From an uncultured Mucispirillum sp. (GTDB lineage: Bacteria > Chrysiogenota > Deferribacteres > Deferribacterales > Mucispirillaceae), in assembly GCA_944324495.1 (NCBI GenBank), contig CALUWN010000010.1, positions 1-64,000 of the forward strand: a stretch of DNA of 64,000 nt. Reading direction: 5' to 3'. The translations under genes and the position numbers were made by a program. Positions 1-7,658 of the stretch are shown here, one piece after another. Under the pieces are notes generated by a model, which did not search any database, was not told the DNA's origin, and worked only from the letters and a program-made list of their open reading frames with translations. Every line of letters starts with the position of its first letter. Position 1 is the stretch's first letter.

Positions 1-91
1 AAATACTTTCGATTGAGGATTTTTTACCAAAAGATAAGGACGAGTTGATATGGGTATAAAAAATGGGGTACCCCCAGATTTAAAAAAACAC

Positions 92-120
92 TTGATATTC
101 CCCCCCCCCTGTGATATAAT
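92..120 (+). promoter_or_regulatory. Promoter of first lipoprotein gene with C10 tract in the spacer
   Basis: A TTGATA box at 92-97 and a perfect TATAAT box at 115-120 are separated by exactly 17 bp. Ten of those bases (100-109) are a pure C run. This is the optimal sigma-70 spacing, so this copy should be active. Gain or loss of one C would move the spacing to 18 or 16. The start codon of the lipoprotein gene lies 93 bp after the -10 box. Homopolymers in promoter spacers are a known phase-variation device in other bacteria; its use here is inferred. Confidence 0.75.
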
Positions 121-213
121 GAAGAAGCATTTTAAATGGTGAAAAAAATTAAATAAGTTTTTTAACTAGTATGCCATCTTTTGTCATGCCATTATAAAAA
201 AAGGAGATATTTT

Positions 214-924
214 ATGAATAAATCTTTAATATCAATCTTGTTAGTAGTATTTCTTGCAGTAATTTCAGGCTGTGCTGATACTGGCTCAGGCGGTGGAACT
301 AGCTCAGGCGGTGGAACTGGCTCAGGTGATGGAACTGGCAACAGCAATACCCCAAGCTATGATATAAGCAGTATACCTGTAGATGAAACAATTATTGAAC
401 TTACTAAAAGTAGTGGTGAAGATGTGGAACGCACTGAGACTAAAGCTGTAACAATCACTAACCCTAGAAAAGATGCAGGGCAATACTATCCTATTTTAAT
501 AAGCACAGCTATGGGCTTAAATGGAGAAGTTGATTTATCTCATTTTGACTTTGGTATTGTTAAAGGTATTGCATATGAAACAAAGTTCGGAAGCAGCTCT
601 TCAAACAGCAATCTTGTTTTCGGTGAAGGAAGAGATATGTATGATTTAAATGGTGAAACAGCTTTAAAGGAAAATGGAAAAGGCACATATTATGTTTGGA
701 TTACTAGTGGGTATAGTATGCCTAGCGAAGGAAAACTTGTAATTGCTTTTTTAACTAAAGAAGAAGCAGAAAACTATATACCAAATAATGATAATATTGT
801 TCTCCAGCCTGTTGGTGAAACTATAGAAACTATGACATATAACCCAAAATTTCTTGATAATACAATAGTAGATGAATTAAATAAACTTGGTGCATTAAGA
901 CAGTATACATTTACTGTAAAATAA
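214..924 (+). CDS. Putative surface lipoprotein, tandem copy 1
   Basis: I do not recognise a family. The ATG at 214 is chosen because AAGGAG sits at 201-206 and because it starts a clean lipoprotein signal peptide: a hydrophobic stretch followed by the lipobox I-S-G-C, so Cys would be lipidated near residue 19. A Gly/Ser/Thr linker encoded by three 18-bp repeats follows, then a domain of about 190 residues nearly identical in its first part and last 60 residues to the product of the next gene. The middle (around residues 100-150) diverges most, as expected for a surface-exposed variable segment. The protein should sit in the inner or outer membrane leaflet facing the periplasm or cell surface. 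It is transcribed from the poly-C promoter upstream and ends in its own hairpin terminator. Function unknown. Confidence 0.85.
   Translation: MNKSLISILLVVFLAVISGCADTGSGGGTSSGGGTGSGDGTGNSNTPSYDISSIPVDETIIELTKSSGEDVERTETKAVTITNPRKDAGQYYPILISTAMGLNGEVDLSHFDFGIVKGIAYETKFGSSSSNSNLVFGEGRDMYDLNGETALKENGKGTYYVWITSGYSMPSEGKLVIAFLTKEEAENYIPNNDNIVLQPVGETIETMTYNPKFLDNTIVDELNKLGALRQYTFTVK
283..336 (+). repeat. Three in-frame 18-bp minisatellite units
   Basis: Units start at 283, 301 and 319 and each encodes a six-residue block of the type (G/S)-S-G-(G/D)-G-T. Units 1 and 2 differ by one base; unit 3 differs at a few positions. The unit is a multiple of three, so copy-number change would lengthen or shorten the linker behind the lipidated Cys without breaking the frame. 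The second lipoprotein copy lacks this array. Confidence 0.85.
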
Positions 925-947
925 GTATTAATACATTTTATATCACA

Positions 948-974
948 GCCCACATTTATTTTGTGGGCTTTTTT
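948..974 (+). terminator. Rho-independent terminator of lipoprotein copy 1
   Basis: GCCCACA at 948-954 pairs with TGTGGGC at 962-968 and is followed by a T run (969-974). The same hairpin with near-identical flanks recurs after the second copy at 1867-1894, showing that the duplicated unit includes its terminator. Confidence 0.9.
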
Positions 975-1092
975 GTTGTGTAATTTTTTATTTAACATAT
1001 TAAAAAACTTTCTACTATATTAAAATATTATACTATATATATTATTTATTATAATATTTAAAAAATAATTTAGATAAACTAGTAAAAAACAC

Positions 1093-1119
1093 TTGACATT
1101 CCCCCCCCCGTGATAAAAT
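1093..1119 (+). promoter_or_regulatory. Promoter of second lipoprotein gene with C9 tract in the spacer
   Basis: A perfect TTGACA box lies at 1093-1098, a C9 run at 1101-1109 and TAAAAT at 1114-1119. The spacer is 15 bp, two shorter than in the upstream copy and below the usual 16-18 bp. As written this promoter should be weak or off, and adding two Cs would restore 17 bp. The distance from the -10 box to the ATG at 1169 is 49 bp. Confidence 0.7.
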
Positions 1120-1168
1120 AAACAGTCGACAAAAAAGGAATTCCTTAATTAATTTAACGGAGTTTATT

Positions 1169-1843
1169 ATGAAAAAGATTTTTATGCCATTTATTATGGC
1201 TCTTTTATTAACTGCATTTGCTGGCTGTGCTGATAATGATGATGGTACTACTGGTGATAGCAGCAATACCCCAAGCTATGATATAAGCAGTATACCTGTA
1301 GATGAAACAATTATTGAACTTACTAAAAGTAGTGGTGAAGATGTGGAACGCACTGAGACTAAATCTGTAACAATCACTAACCCTAGAAAAGATAAAGGGG
1401 AATACTATCCTATTTTAATAAGCACAGCTATGGGCTTAAATGGAGAAGGTGGAAGTGAAATGACTAATTATTTTGGTACTACTGTTAAAGGTGTGGGATA
1501 TATGGCATATTTCGGAAGCAAAGCGTCAGGCAGCAAACTTGTTTTCGGTGAAAAAACTGATATGTATGATTTAACTGTTGAAACAGCTTTAAAGGAAAAA
1601 GGACAAGGCGAATATTATGTTTCGATTACTCAATGGAATGGGGCTATGCCTAGCGAAGGAAAACTTGTAATTGCTTTTTTAACTAAAGAAGAAGCTAATA
1701 AATATATACCAAATAATGATAATATTGTTCTTTCGCCTGATGTTGATACTATGACATATAACCCAAAATTTCTTGATAATACGATAGTAGATAACTTAAA
1801 TAAACTTGGTGCATTAAGACAGTATACATTTACTGTAAAATAA
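1169..1843 (+). CDS. Putative surface lipoprotein, tandem copy 2
   Basis: This is a paralogue of the gene just upstream, with the same domain and C-terminal sequence but a different signal peptide and no Gly-rich repeat linker. The signal peptide is short and hydrophobic and ends in the lipobox F-A-G-C, so the mature protein begins with a lipidated Cys near residue 20. AACGGAG (1157-1163) provides the ribosome binding site for the ATG. Nucleotide identity with copy 1 is very high from about residue 30 to residue 75 and over the last 60 residues. The centre differs by substitutions and small in-frame length changes, consistent with diversification after tandem duplication. No enzymatic motif is visible. 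Function unknown. Confidence 0.85.
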   Translation: MKKIFMPFIMALLLTAFAGCADNDDGTTGDSSNTPSYDISSIPVDETIIELTKSSGEDVERTETKSVTITNPRKDKGEYYPILISTAMGLNGEGGSEMTNYFGTTVKGVGYMAYFGSKASGSKLVFGEKTDMYDLTVETALKEKGQGEYYVSITQWNGAMPSEGKLVIAFLTKEEANKYIPNNDNIVLSPDVDTMTYNPKFLDNTIVDNLNKLGALRQYTFTVK

Positions 1844-1866
1844 GTATTAATACATTTTATATCACA

Positions 1867-1894
1867 GCCCACAATTATTTTGTGGGCTTTTTTT
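1867..1894 (+). terminator. Rho-independent terminator of lipoprotein copy 2
   Basis: GCCCACA (1867-1873) pairs with TGTGGGC (1881-1887) and runs into seven Ts. It is almost the same sequence as the terminator of copy 1. Confidence 0.9.
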
Positions 1895-2066
1895 GTTGTG
1901 TAATTTTTATTTAACATATTAAAAAACTTTCTACTATATTAAAATATTATAATATATATATTATTTTTTATAATATTTTAAAAAAAATTTTTTACTTAAT
2001 TTATCCATATTATCAATAAATTATAAAATAGTAGAAAAATTTTTTATAAAAATTTAAAATTTCTTA

Positions 2067-2095
2067 TTGACATCTTTTATCAATAATGCTATTAA
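2067..2095 (+). promoter_or_regulatory. Strong promoter of a gene-less transcription unit
   Basis: A perfect TTGACA lies at 2067-2072, followed by a 17-bp spacer and TATTAA at 2090-2095. The TG dinucleotide one base before the -10 box gives an extended -10 element. No protein gene with a usable ribosome binding site follows before the terminator at 2261-2290. Confidence 0.65.
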
Positions 2096-2101
2096 TAATC
2101 A

Positions 2102-2290
2102 TCAGCTAAGGAAAGAGATTTTCCTACTGAAATAAAATAGACATAAGGAGTTTTTTAGCTATAGTTTTAGCAACCTAAGCTTATCATTGATAAGCATTAT
2201 CATGATGGTAAGATAATTTTCCATTCTTACAATCCTCCCATATTTTTGCACAATTTAAACAGCAGGACGGCACAACCTGCTGTTTTTTTA
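2102..2290 (+). ncRNA. Candidate small non-coding RNA (~190 nt)
   Basis: The unit is bounded by the extended -10 promoter at 2067-2095 and a textbook terminator at 2261-2290 (CAGCAGG, 9-nt loop, CCTGCTG, then seven Ts). Inside I see further hairpins: GCTTATC/GATAAGC around 2178-2194 and GTAAGA/TCTTAC around 2211-2240. The only AUGs lead to peptides of a few codons. Size, promoter and terminator fit a stand-alone regulatory RNA. I considered 6S RNA, 4.5S RNA and riboswitches but see none of their diagnostic conserved segments. The rest of the gap 1844-2514 is AT-rich and shows nothing else recognisable. Confidence 0.5.
2261..2290 (+). terminator. Terminator of the candidate small RNA
   Basis: CAGCAGG at 2261-2267 pairs with CCTGCTG at 2277-2283 and is followed directly by a run of seven Ts. 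Confidence 0.85.
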
Positions 2291-2514
2291 TTTATAATGT
2301 ATGTAAATAAAAATGCTAGATACTTTCCTTAAAAACTTGGTATAACATATTATAAACTTACCTAAATTATTTATTCTATTTTTTACTGTATCATTATAAA
2401 GTTCTATAAATTGTCAGATACACACATACCTACAAATTATTTTTTATTTATTTTTCTTAATTTATAATATATGATGACTTTATTATATTTTAGTATTATA
2501 CGATGAGGCGTAAA

Positions 2515-3717
2515 ATGTATTCATTAGTACCCGGTGCTGAGCTTATGAACAGGCTTAAAAAATTTACTACTTTTATGGATATGGCAGATGATACTTGGCG
2601 TTATATATTCATATTTAACCCTCTGAATGCTTATTATTTTACTGGCACAATGCAGGACGGGGTGCTTTTTATACAGCGTGGGGAAGAGCCTATATATTTT
2701 ATAAAGCGAAGCATAAGCCGTGCAGAAAAAGAAATTAGATACTGCAAAATTGTGCCATATAAAACTTATGATGATATTAAAAACTACTTAACTCTTAATA
2801 CATTTTTCCCTGCTTTTATTGATAAAGGCTTTATAACCATTGAAATGCTTGAAAAATTTAACTCATGCTTTGAATTTGGTAAAATTTATTCCTGCCATAA
2901 GCCACTAAGAATGTGTAGAAGTGTAAAAAGTAAATATGAGCTTGATATTTTAAAAACAGCAGGTGAAATACATAAAGATATTATGGTAAATATTGTACCA
3001 GAAATATTATCAGAAGATATATCAGAACATGAAGCAGCCATGCTTATATATAATGAATTTTTAAAAAAAGGGCATCAAGCTATAGTCCGTACTGAAAGGC
3101 AGGGTATGGAGCAGCATACTATAAATGTAAACTTTGGCGAAAGCTCATTAAAAACATACAGATACGACAGCCCTGTTGGTACAACTGGTATGTATATAAC
3201 TTCACCATTTTTAGGAAGCAGTAAAATAACTTTAAAACAAAATGATTTAATTTCAATTTCTTCTGTATTAGGTATAAATGGCTATAATTCTGTTGCCACA
3301 TATTCTTATGCTTTTAATAGTTTAATAGACTATATCCGCAGGCAGCAGGACCATTTAGTGAATATTAAAAATATTGCAGAAGAAATGCTAAAGCCGGGTA
3401 TACAACCAAGCCAGCTTTATACTGCTGTTATGGAAAATATTCACCCAGAAATTCAAGGTATATTTATGGGTATAGGTGATGAAGTGGTGGAACATCTTGG
3501 AAGAGGGGTTGGGCTTACAATTGATGAATACCCAAAACTTTCTAAAGATAACCAAAACCCACTTGTTGAAAATATGGTAGTAACACTTAATTTTTTTGCT
3601 GCCCTTGAAGGATACGGCACTACAGGGCTGGCCCATACTTATATTGTTACAACTGAAGGGGGTGTTTCCATTAACGGTAGTGCAAACGATGTGATAGTAG
3701 CAGGAAAATATTTATAA
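2515..3717 (+). CDS. M24-fold (creatinase/aminopeptidase-like) protein lacking metal ligands
   Basis: The order of elements matches the Xaa-Pro dipeptidase/creatinase family: an N-terminal creatinase-like domain (about residues 20-135, with the typical Y-F-T-G turn) and a C-terminal pita-bread domain (about 140-395). The five positions that bind two metals in active M24 peptidases look replaced. The two-Asp segment reads S-I-S-S-V-L-G-I-N-G-Y, the G-H-G-x-G His motif reads G-R-G-V-G, and the E-P-G motif reads N-F-F. It may therefore be a binding or regulatory pseudoenzyme. The ATG at 2515 is preferred over that at 2503 because TGAGG at 2504-2508 is well placed for it. The gene stands alone and meets the polyferredoxin gene tail to tail with no gap. 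Confidence 0.75.
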   Translation: MYSLVPGAELMNRLKKFTTFMDMADDTWRYIFIFNPLNAYYFTGTMQDGVLFIQRGEEPIYFIKRSISRAEKEIRYCKIVPYKTYDDIKNYLTLNTFFPAFIDKGFITIEMLEKFNSCFEFGKIYSCHKPLRMCRSVKSKYELDILKTAGEIHKDIMVNIVPEILSEDISEHEAAMLIYNEFLKKGHQAIVRTERQGMEQHTINVNFGESSLKTYRYDSPVGTTGMYITSPFLGSSKITLKQNDLISISSVLGINGYNSVATYSYAFNSLIDYIRRQQDHLVNIKNIAEEMLKPGIQPSQLYTAVMENIHPEIQGIFMGIGDEVVEHLGRGVGLTIDEYPKLSKDNQNPLVENMVVTLNFFAALEGYGTTGLAHTYIVTTEGGVSINGSANDVIVAGKYL

Positions 3718-4836
3718 TTATATATTAAATACTTTCATATCTGCAATAGTAATACGTGATTTATCTCTTGCTGCTATTATGTTGTCTTTAAAAAACAACC
3801 TTAGTGGCAGCTTTTCTTTATATCGCAGTTTAAAATGATAGCATGATTTTTCACACAACCCGCAGGATATACATTTAGATGGGTTAAAAGTTATTTCTGT
3901 TCGCTCACTATTAATTGCTAATGCTCCAGTATTGCAAAACCTTGCACACATTCCACAGTATACACAGCTTTCATCTATTTCTATATTATTAAAAAGCATA
4001 CCAGTTTCAACTTCTTCTTTCATAATATTGCCTAAGGACATAATACATTCTAAAAACTGCTTTCTTCTGGCTGTTTCTTCATGGCTGAAATCTATCTGCG
4101 TTCTAGGCTCCAATGTTTCCACAGTAACCATATCTGCACTTTTTAAAAGGCTTTCTTTTAAAGTATCTTTGAAAAATGAAAACATACCACGCCTGTTTAC
4201 TGTTGGGTTTGGTTTTTCCTCTTCCACTATTTTAAATATTTCATGCTGAATAGGAAAAATAATGCGTACACTATCCGTTTCAAAAACTATCTCTATACCC
4301 TGCAAGTCTTTAAATATTGTGCTTAAAAGTTCCAGATTTTTTATTTCCTGCTCTAATATTTTATAGCCGTGTTTTGATTCACACTCAATGCAAAGCCCAT
4401 ATTTTATATGTATTTTTGAAGCTCCGCGAAGATAAAGTGTTAAAATATCCACCACATTAAATATACCAACACAATTTACCATTGCAGCCCTGCCATTATA
4501 TGATGGGTTATCGCTGCAAGTGATAGTTAAATCACCTTTTGGGCTGATATTTTTTGTAATGTTATCAATAAATTTTTTATACCCACCATGGCGAAGTTTA
4601 TAAACTTGGCTGTGACACTGGCTTACACATATGCCACAGCCTGTACATTTATCCCAATCAACTGTAATAGTTTCACCAGGGCCACCAATATGAATAGCCT
4701 GTACTGGACATAGTGTATAACAAATGGTACATGGGGCATTTTTATGCTTTATTTTAGAGCAGTATTTTGGAGCAACAGATATGGAGCGTGATACTCCTTC
4801 AAACACCATACTTGCTATTTCTATTTTATTTATCAT
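3718..4836 (-). CDS. Cytoplasmic polyferredoxin with four Cys clusters
   Basis: This is a 372-residue iron-sulphur protein. N-terminal cysteines occur at C26, C36, C39 and C43 and again as C-x2-C-x2-C-x3-C at C64-C74. A middle segment of about 200 residues has no recognised motif. Two further 4Fe-4S clusters follow at C291-C301 and C322-C332. No signal peptide or membrane segment is present, so it should act in the cytosol as an electron carrier. It is the last gene of a minus-strand run, only 8 bp after the radical SAM gene, and AAGGTG precedes its ATG. A natural inference is that it supplies electrons to, or takes them from, the radical SAM partner. The middle domain is not typical of simple ferredoxins, so an enzymatic role is possible. 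Confidence 0.8.
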   Translation of the reverse strand: MINKIEIASMVFEGVSRSISVAPKYCSKIKHKNAPCTICYTLCPVQAIHIGGPGETITVDWDKCTGCGICVSQCHSQVYKLRHGGYKKFIDNITKNISPKGDLTITCSDNPSYNGRAAMVNCVGIFNVVDILTLYLRGASKIHIKYGLCIECESKHGYKILEQEIKNLELLSTIFKDLQGIEIVFETDSVRIIFPIQHEIFKIVEEEKPNPTVNRRGMFSFFKDTLKESLLKSADMVTVETLEPRTQIDFSHEETARRKQFLECIMSLGNIMKEEVETGMLFNNIEIDESCVYCGMCARFCNTGALAINSERTEITFNPSKCISCGLCEKSCYHFKLRYKEKLPLRLFFKDNIIAARDKSRITIADMKVFNI

Positions 4837-4844
4837 ACAACACC

Positions 4845-6170
4845 TTATAATTCTGATATATCAAATAATGAAGGTATTACCTTATCTATCTGATATTCCC
4901 GCATTACTTTGCTTTTAAGCTGATTATCATAATCCACAGCTAAATAAGCAAGCCCTAGCTCCATATTATAATCTTTTAATAAAGATATATTTTCTGGGTT
5001 AAATTCTATTATTTTTTCTTCATCATATATTATATATTCTTTTTTATTTTCTTGTAATACTTTTTTTATAATATTAATATCTTCATTATAGCCTTTTGCT
5101 ACCTTTATAAAAAAATCATTTTGAGAAAAATATTCTATCTCACTTTTACTCACATTAAAATTTGCGTGATAAACTTGAGATGTAAGTTTATTTTCTAAAC
5201 TACAGTAATGCAGGCCCATTTTCATATTTTTTTCAACAGCATAAAGCATAACTTGTAAACATTCCACACTGCTTATAGCTACAGGCACACCACCTGCATA
5301 AGTATATGGGTATAATACATTATATGGATGCTTTTTTACCTGATAATCTTTTTTTGCATACTCAGTACTTTCTACAAATGGATATAAAAACTCTAATATG
5401 TTAATTCCATATATTCCTATATTATCAAGCACATCCATTAATGATTTCATTTCATAAACCATCCCTTTTGGAAATGGCATTTCCACCATAGTGCGTTTTA
5501 TATATTTTTTTGCTGTTTTTAAGTTTTCTAATATATTATCAGATATTTTTCCCTTACTATCTGGCTTTAGCCCAAAACGTATTTCATCAAGCCCTGCTTC
5601 TTTCAAGCTTTTCATTATTTCTTCTGTAACTAAATCACCATTTGTATAAATTCGTGTTTGTATGCTTTCATCTGCTTTTTTTACTTCATTTATAAATGAA
5701 GCACATTCTTTAGCATATAAAAGTGGCTCGCCGCCTGTAACAGCAACTGATTTCATTTTTTTATACTGTTTTAAATGGTTTTGAAACTGGGATAATATAT
5801 CATATACCTTATTAACGCCTTCTGCATAATCATCTTGGTTTTTATTAGTACAAAAAAAGCAGTCCCTGTTACATTTTAATGTGATAATATATGTGGCTGA
5901 ACCATAGCCTGTGTGGCAGTCAATACATGATGGAGATATATTATTATAATATATACTCTTTCCATTGTGGCATATATAAGCACCTTTTTCTTTTAATTTC
6001 TCAATTAAAATATTTTCATCACTTATATATTCCTTATCTGATATTTTAATACCTTTTGATTTTATATAATTATTGAAATTTTCATACTGATAAACATATT
6101 TTTCTGCGTCTTTTTTTAAACCTTGATTATGAATATCTGCTATATTTTCTTGTGTTATTTTAAATATCAC
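4845..6170 (-). CDS. Radical SAM protein of unknown substrate
   Basis: The radical SAM core starts with C100-x3-C104-x2-C107 and continues with the S-adenosylmethionine contact motif V-T-G-G-E-P around residues 144-149. About 90 residues precede the core and include a C82-x2-C85-H pair that may hold a further metal or cluster. The C-terminal 100 residues have few cysteines, so a classic SPASM domain is not evident. Translation starts at a GTG directly abutting the stop of the kinase gene (TAAGTG), with GGAG eight bases before it, which indicates translational coupling. With the kinase before it and the polyferredoxin after it, it looks like part of a sensor/redox operon. The substrate cannot be named from sequence. 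Confidence 0.85.
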   Translation of the reverse strand: MIFKITQENIADIHNQGLKKDAEKYVYQYENFNNYIKSKGIKISDKEYISDENILIEKLKEKGAYICHNGKSIYYNNISPSCIDCHTGYGSATYIITLKCNRDCFFCTNKNQDDYAEGVNKVYDILSQFQNHLKQYKKMKSVAVTGGEPLLYAKECASFINEVKKADESIQTRIYTNGDLVTEEIMKSLKEAGLDEIRFGLKPDSKGKISDNILENLKTAKKYIKRTMVEMPFPKGMVYEMKSLMDVLDNIGIYGINILEFLYPFVESTEYAKKDYQVKKHPYNVLYPYTYAGGVPVAISSVECLQVMLYAVEKNMKMGLHYCSLENKLTSQVYHANFNVSKSEIEYFSQNDFFIKVAKGYNEDINIIKKVLQENKKEYIIYDEEKIIEFNPENISLLKDYNMELGLAYLAVDYDNQLKSKVMREYQIDKVIPSLFDISEL

Positions 6171-7634
6171 TTAAATGTTCTCCACAGGAAGAGTAATAGT
6201 AAATACAGCACCATTTTTACTATTATATACTGTTAAATCACCATTATGGTTATTTAAAATTTTCCTGCAAATTGGAAGCCCAAGCCCTGTGCCAGAACTG
6301 GAAGTTGTAAAAAACGGCTTAAATAAATTAGGCATCACTTCTAAAGGAATACCCGGCCCTGTATCTGAAATCATAATACTTGTTTTATTATCTTTTTCTT
6401 CATATTCTATTGTAACAGTGCCATCACTTTCCATAGCATTCATAGCATTAGCTATTAAGTTTACTACCACTTGTTTTATCTGGTCTTTATCTGCATAAAT
6501 ATAATCATCTTTGCCGATTTTAATATCTAATTTAAAATTACTCTCATTCATTCTTGTTTCAAATAAAAGTTTTATATCATCAAAAAGCTCAAGCAGGTTG
6601 ATTTTTTCTTTTTGTGGCGGTCTTTTTCTTGAAAATGATAAAATATCTTCTGTTAAATGCTCTAATCTAATAGATTCTGTGGCAATAATACCTGCCATTC
6701 TTTTTAAATCATCATTTGTAACTGCTTTCATAAGCCTTTTGGCAAACCCACCAATAGAAATAAGAGGGTTTTTTACTTCGTGAGCAATAGTTGCCACGTA
6801 ATTTCCTAAAGTTACAAGGCTTTGTTTGCTGCGCATTTCTGCTTCTATCTCTTTATAAAAAGCAGTAGTATATTCATATTTTTGGTTGGAAATAACAGCC
6901 ATCATCATAGTATTTAAAAGACGTGCTGTTGAACGAGTAGTAAATGTGTGGGTAATATTATATTTTTCTTTTGAGTATGTTATTAATACACCATAAAGTT
7001 TATTACCTGTTACCATTGGCACAATAATAAGGGAGTTTTCAAGTTTTATTTTATCAATAGAGTAAAATATTTTATCTTCAAGCTCTAAATGGTTATCATA
7101 ATTATTATCAGCTGCATGGTACTCTAAAAGTTTTGTACATAATTCTTTTGAAATAGGTACTCTTTTATTTCTAAACTCTTCAACCTGCTTTTCTGTATAT
7201 GCTGGAATACTTGTAAGATATATACCTCGCAGTTCCATTAGTTTTTCATTAAAAAACATAACTGCTGCTTTATCAAACAGGTTAGAATATACTAAAGCAT
7301 TTGTGGTTACGCGTACCATTTCATCTAAAGTTGCTCTGCCTGCAAATATATCTGGGCTTTTTGATACATGCTCTTCTATTTCCCATGTTGCCCTGTTTTC
7401 CACATATACATCTATCAAATCTGTCATCAGGCTGATATTATCTTTACTTAAAGGGCTGTCAGCAGAATAAGAGATTACCATCTTAGTATTATTTAAAGTG
7501 ATTTCTGTACTAAATTCATCGCAATAATCAATAGGTGCATCAGCATAAGCTGTGCGTTCACCAAAATTATTATAAATCACAACCTTTGTTATCCTGCAAT
7601 TACATCTACGGTTAATAATCTCTATTAGTTTCAT
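6171..7634 (-). CDS. Soluble GAF-domain sensor histidine kinase
   Basis: The protein has 487 residues and no transmembrane segment. Residues about 90-235 have a GAF-like pattern, followed by a coiled linker and a HisKA domain with phospho-acceptor H285 in the motif A-H-E-V-K-N-P. An HATPase domain follows, with N-box (N-L-I-A-N-A-M-N-A), D-T-G-P-G-I and G-T-G-L-G-L motifs. It should autophosphorylate in response to a cytoplasmic signal. No response regulator is adjacent. It lies between glyS (24 bp upstream) and the radical SAM gene (no gap). The N-terminal C-N-C and other cysteines could be redox sensitive, which is speculative. Confidence 0.9.
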   Translation of the reverse strand: MKLIEIINRRCNCRITKVVIYNNFGERTAYADAPIDYCDEFSTEITLNNTKMVISYSADSPLSKDNISLMTDLIDVYVENRATWEIEEHVSKSPDIFAGRATLDEMVRVTTNALVYSNLFDKAAVMFFNEKLMELRGIYLTSIPAYTEKQVEEFRNKRVPISKELCTKLLEYHAADNNYDNHLELEDKIFYSIDKIKLENSLIIVPMVTGNKLYGVLITYSKEKYNITHTFTTRSTARLLNTMMMAVISNQKYEYTTAFYKEIEAEMRSKQSLVTLGNYVATIAHEVKNPLISIGGFAKRLMKAVTNDDLKRMAGIIATESIRLEHLTEDILSFSRKRPPQKEKINLLELFDDIKLLFETRMNESNFKLDIKIGKDDYIYADKDQIKQVVVNLIANAMNAMESDGTVTIEYEEKDNKTSIMISDTGPGIPLEVMPNLFKPFFTTSSSGTGLGLPICRKILNNHNGDLTVYNSKNGAVFTITLPVENI

Positions 7635-7658
7635 AATGCACCCTGATATTTGGTGATG

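Larger units (their letters stand above)
88..1985 (+). repeat. Tandem duplication of a ~0.95-kb promoter-lipoprotein-terminator unit
   Basis: Unit 1 (about 88-1060) and unit 2 (about 1089-1985) share the poly-C promoter, the coding region, the terminator and about 100 bp of AT-rich DNA after it. The shared 3' flank includes long stretches differing only by single bases. Such direct repeats can recombine to delete or amplify a unit. Confidence 0.85.

Noticed and set aside
774-998. Minus-strand reading frame opposite the end of the lipoprotein gene, repeated at 1630-1917
   Set aside because: It lies antisense to the duplicated lipoprotein genes and their terminators, has no ribosome binding site and is repeated only because the underlying DNA is duplicated.
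2102-2290. Possible 6S RNA, 4.5S RNA or riboswitch
   Set aside because: The terminator loop and hairpins lack the diagnostic conserved sequences, and the next gene is over 200 bp beyond the terminator, so neither class could be asserted.
5915-5927. C-x2-C-H haem-binding motif in the radical SAM protein
   Set aside because: The protein has no export signal, so covalent haem attachment is not expected; a metal or Fe-S role is more plausible.
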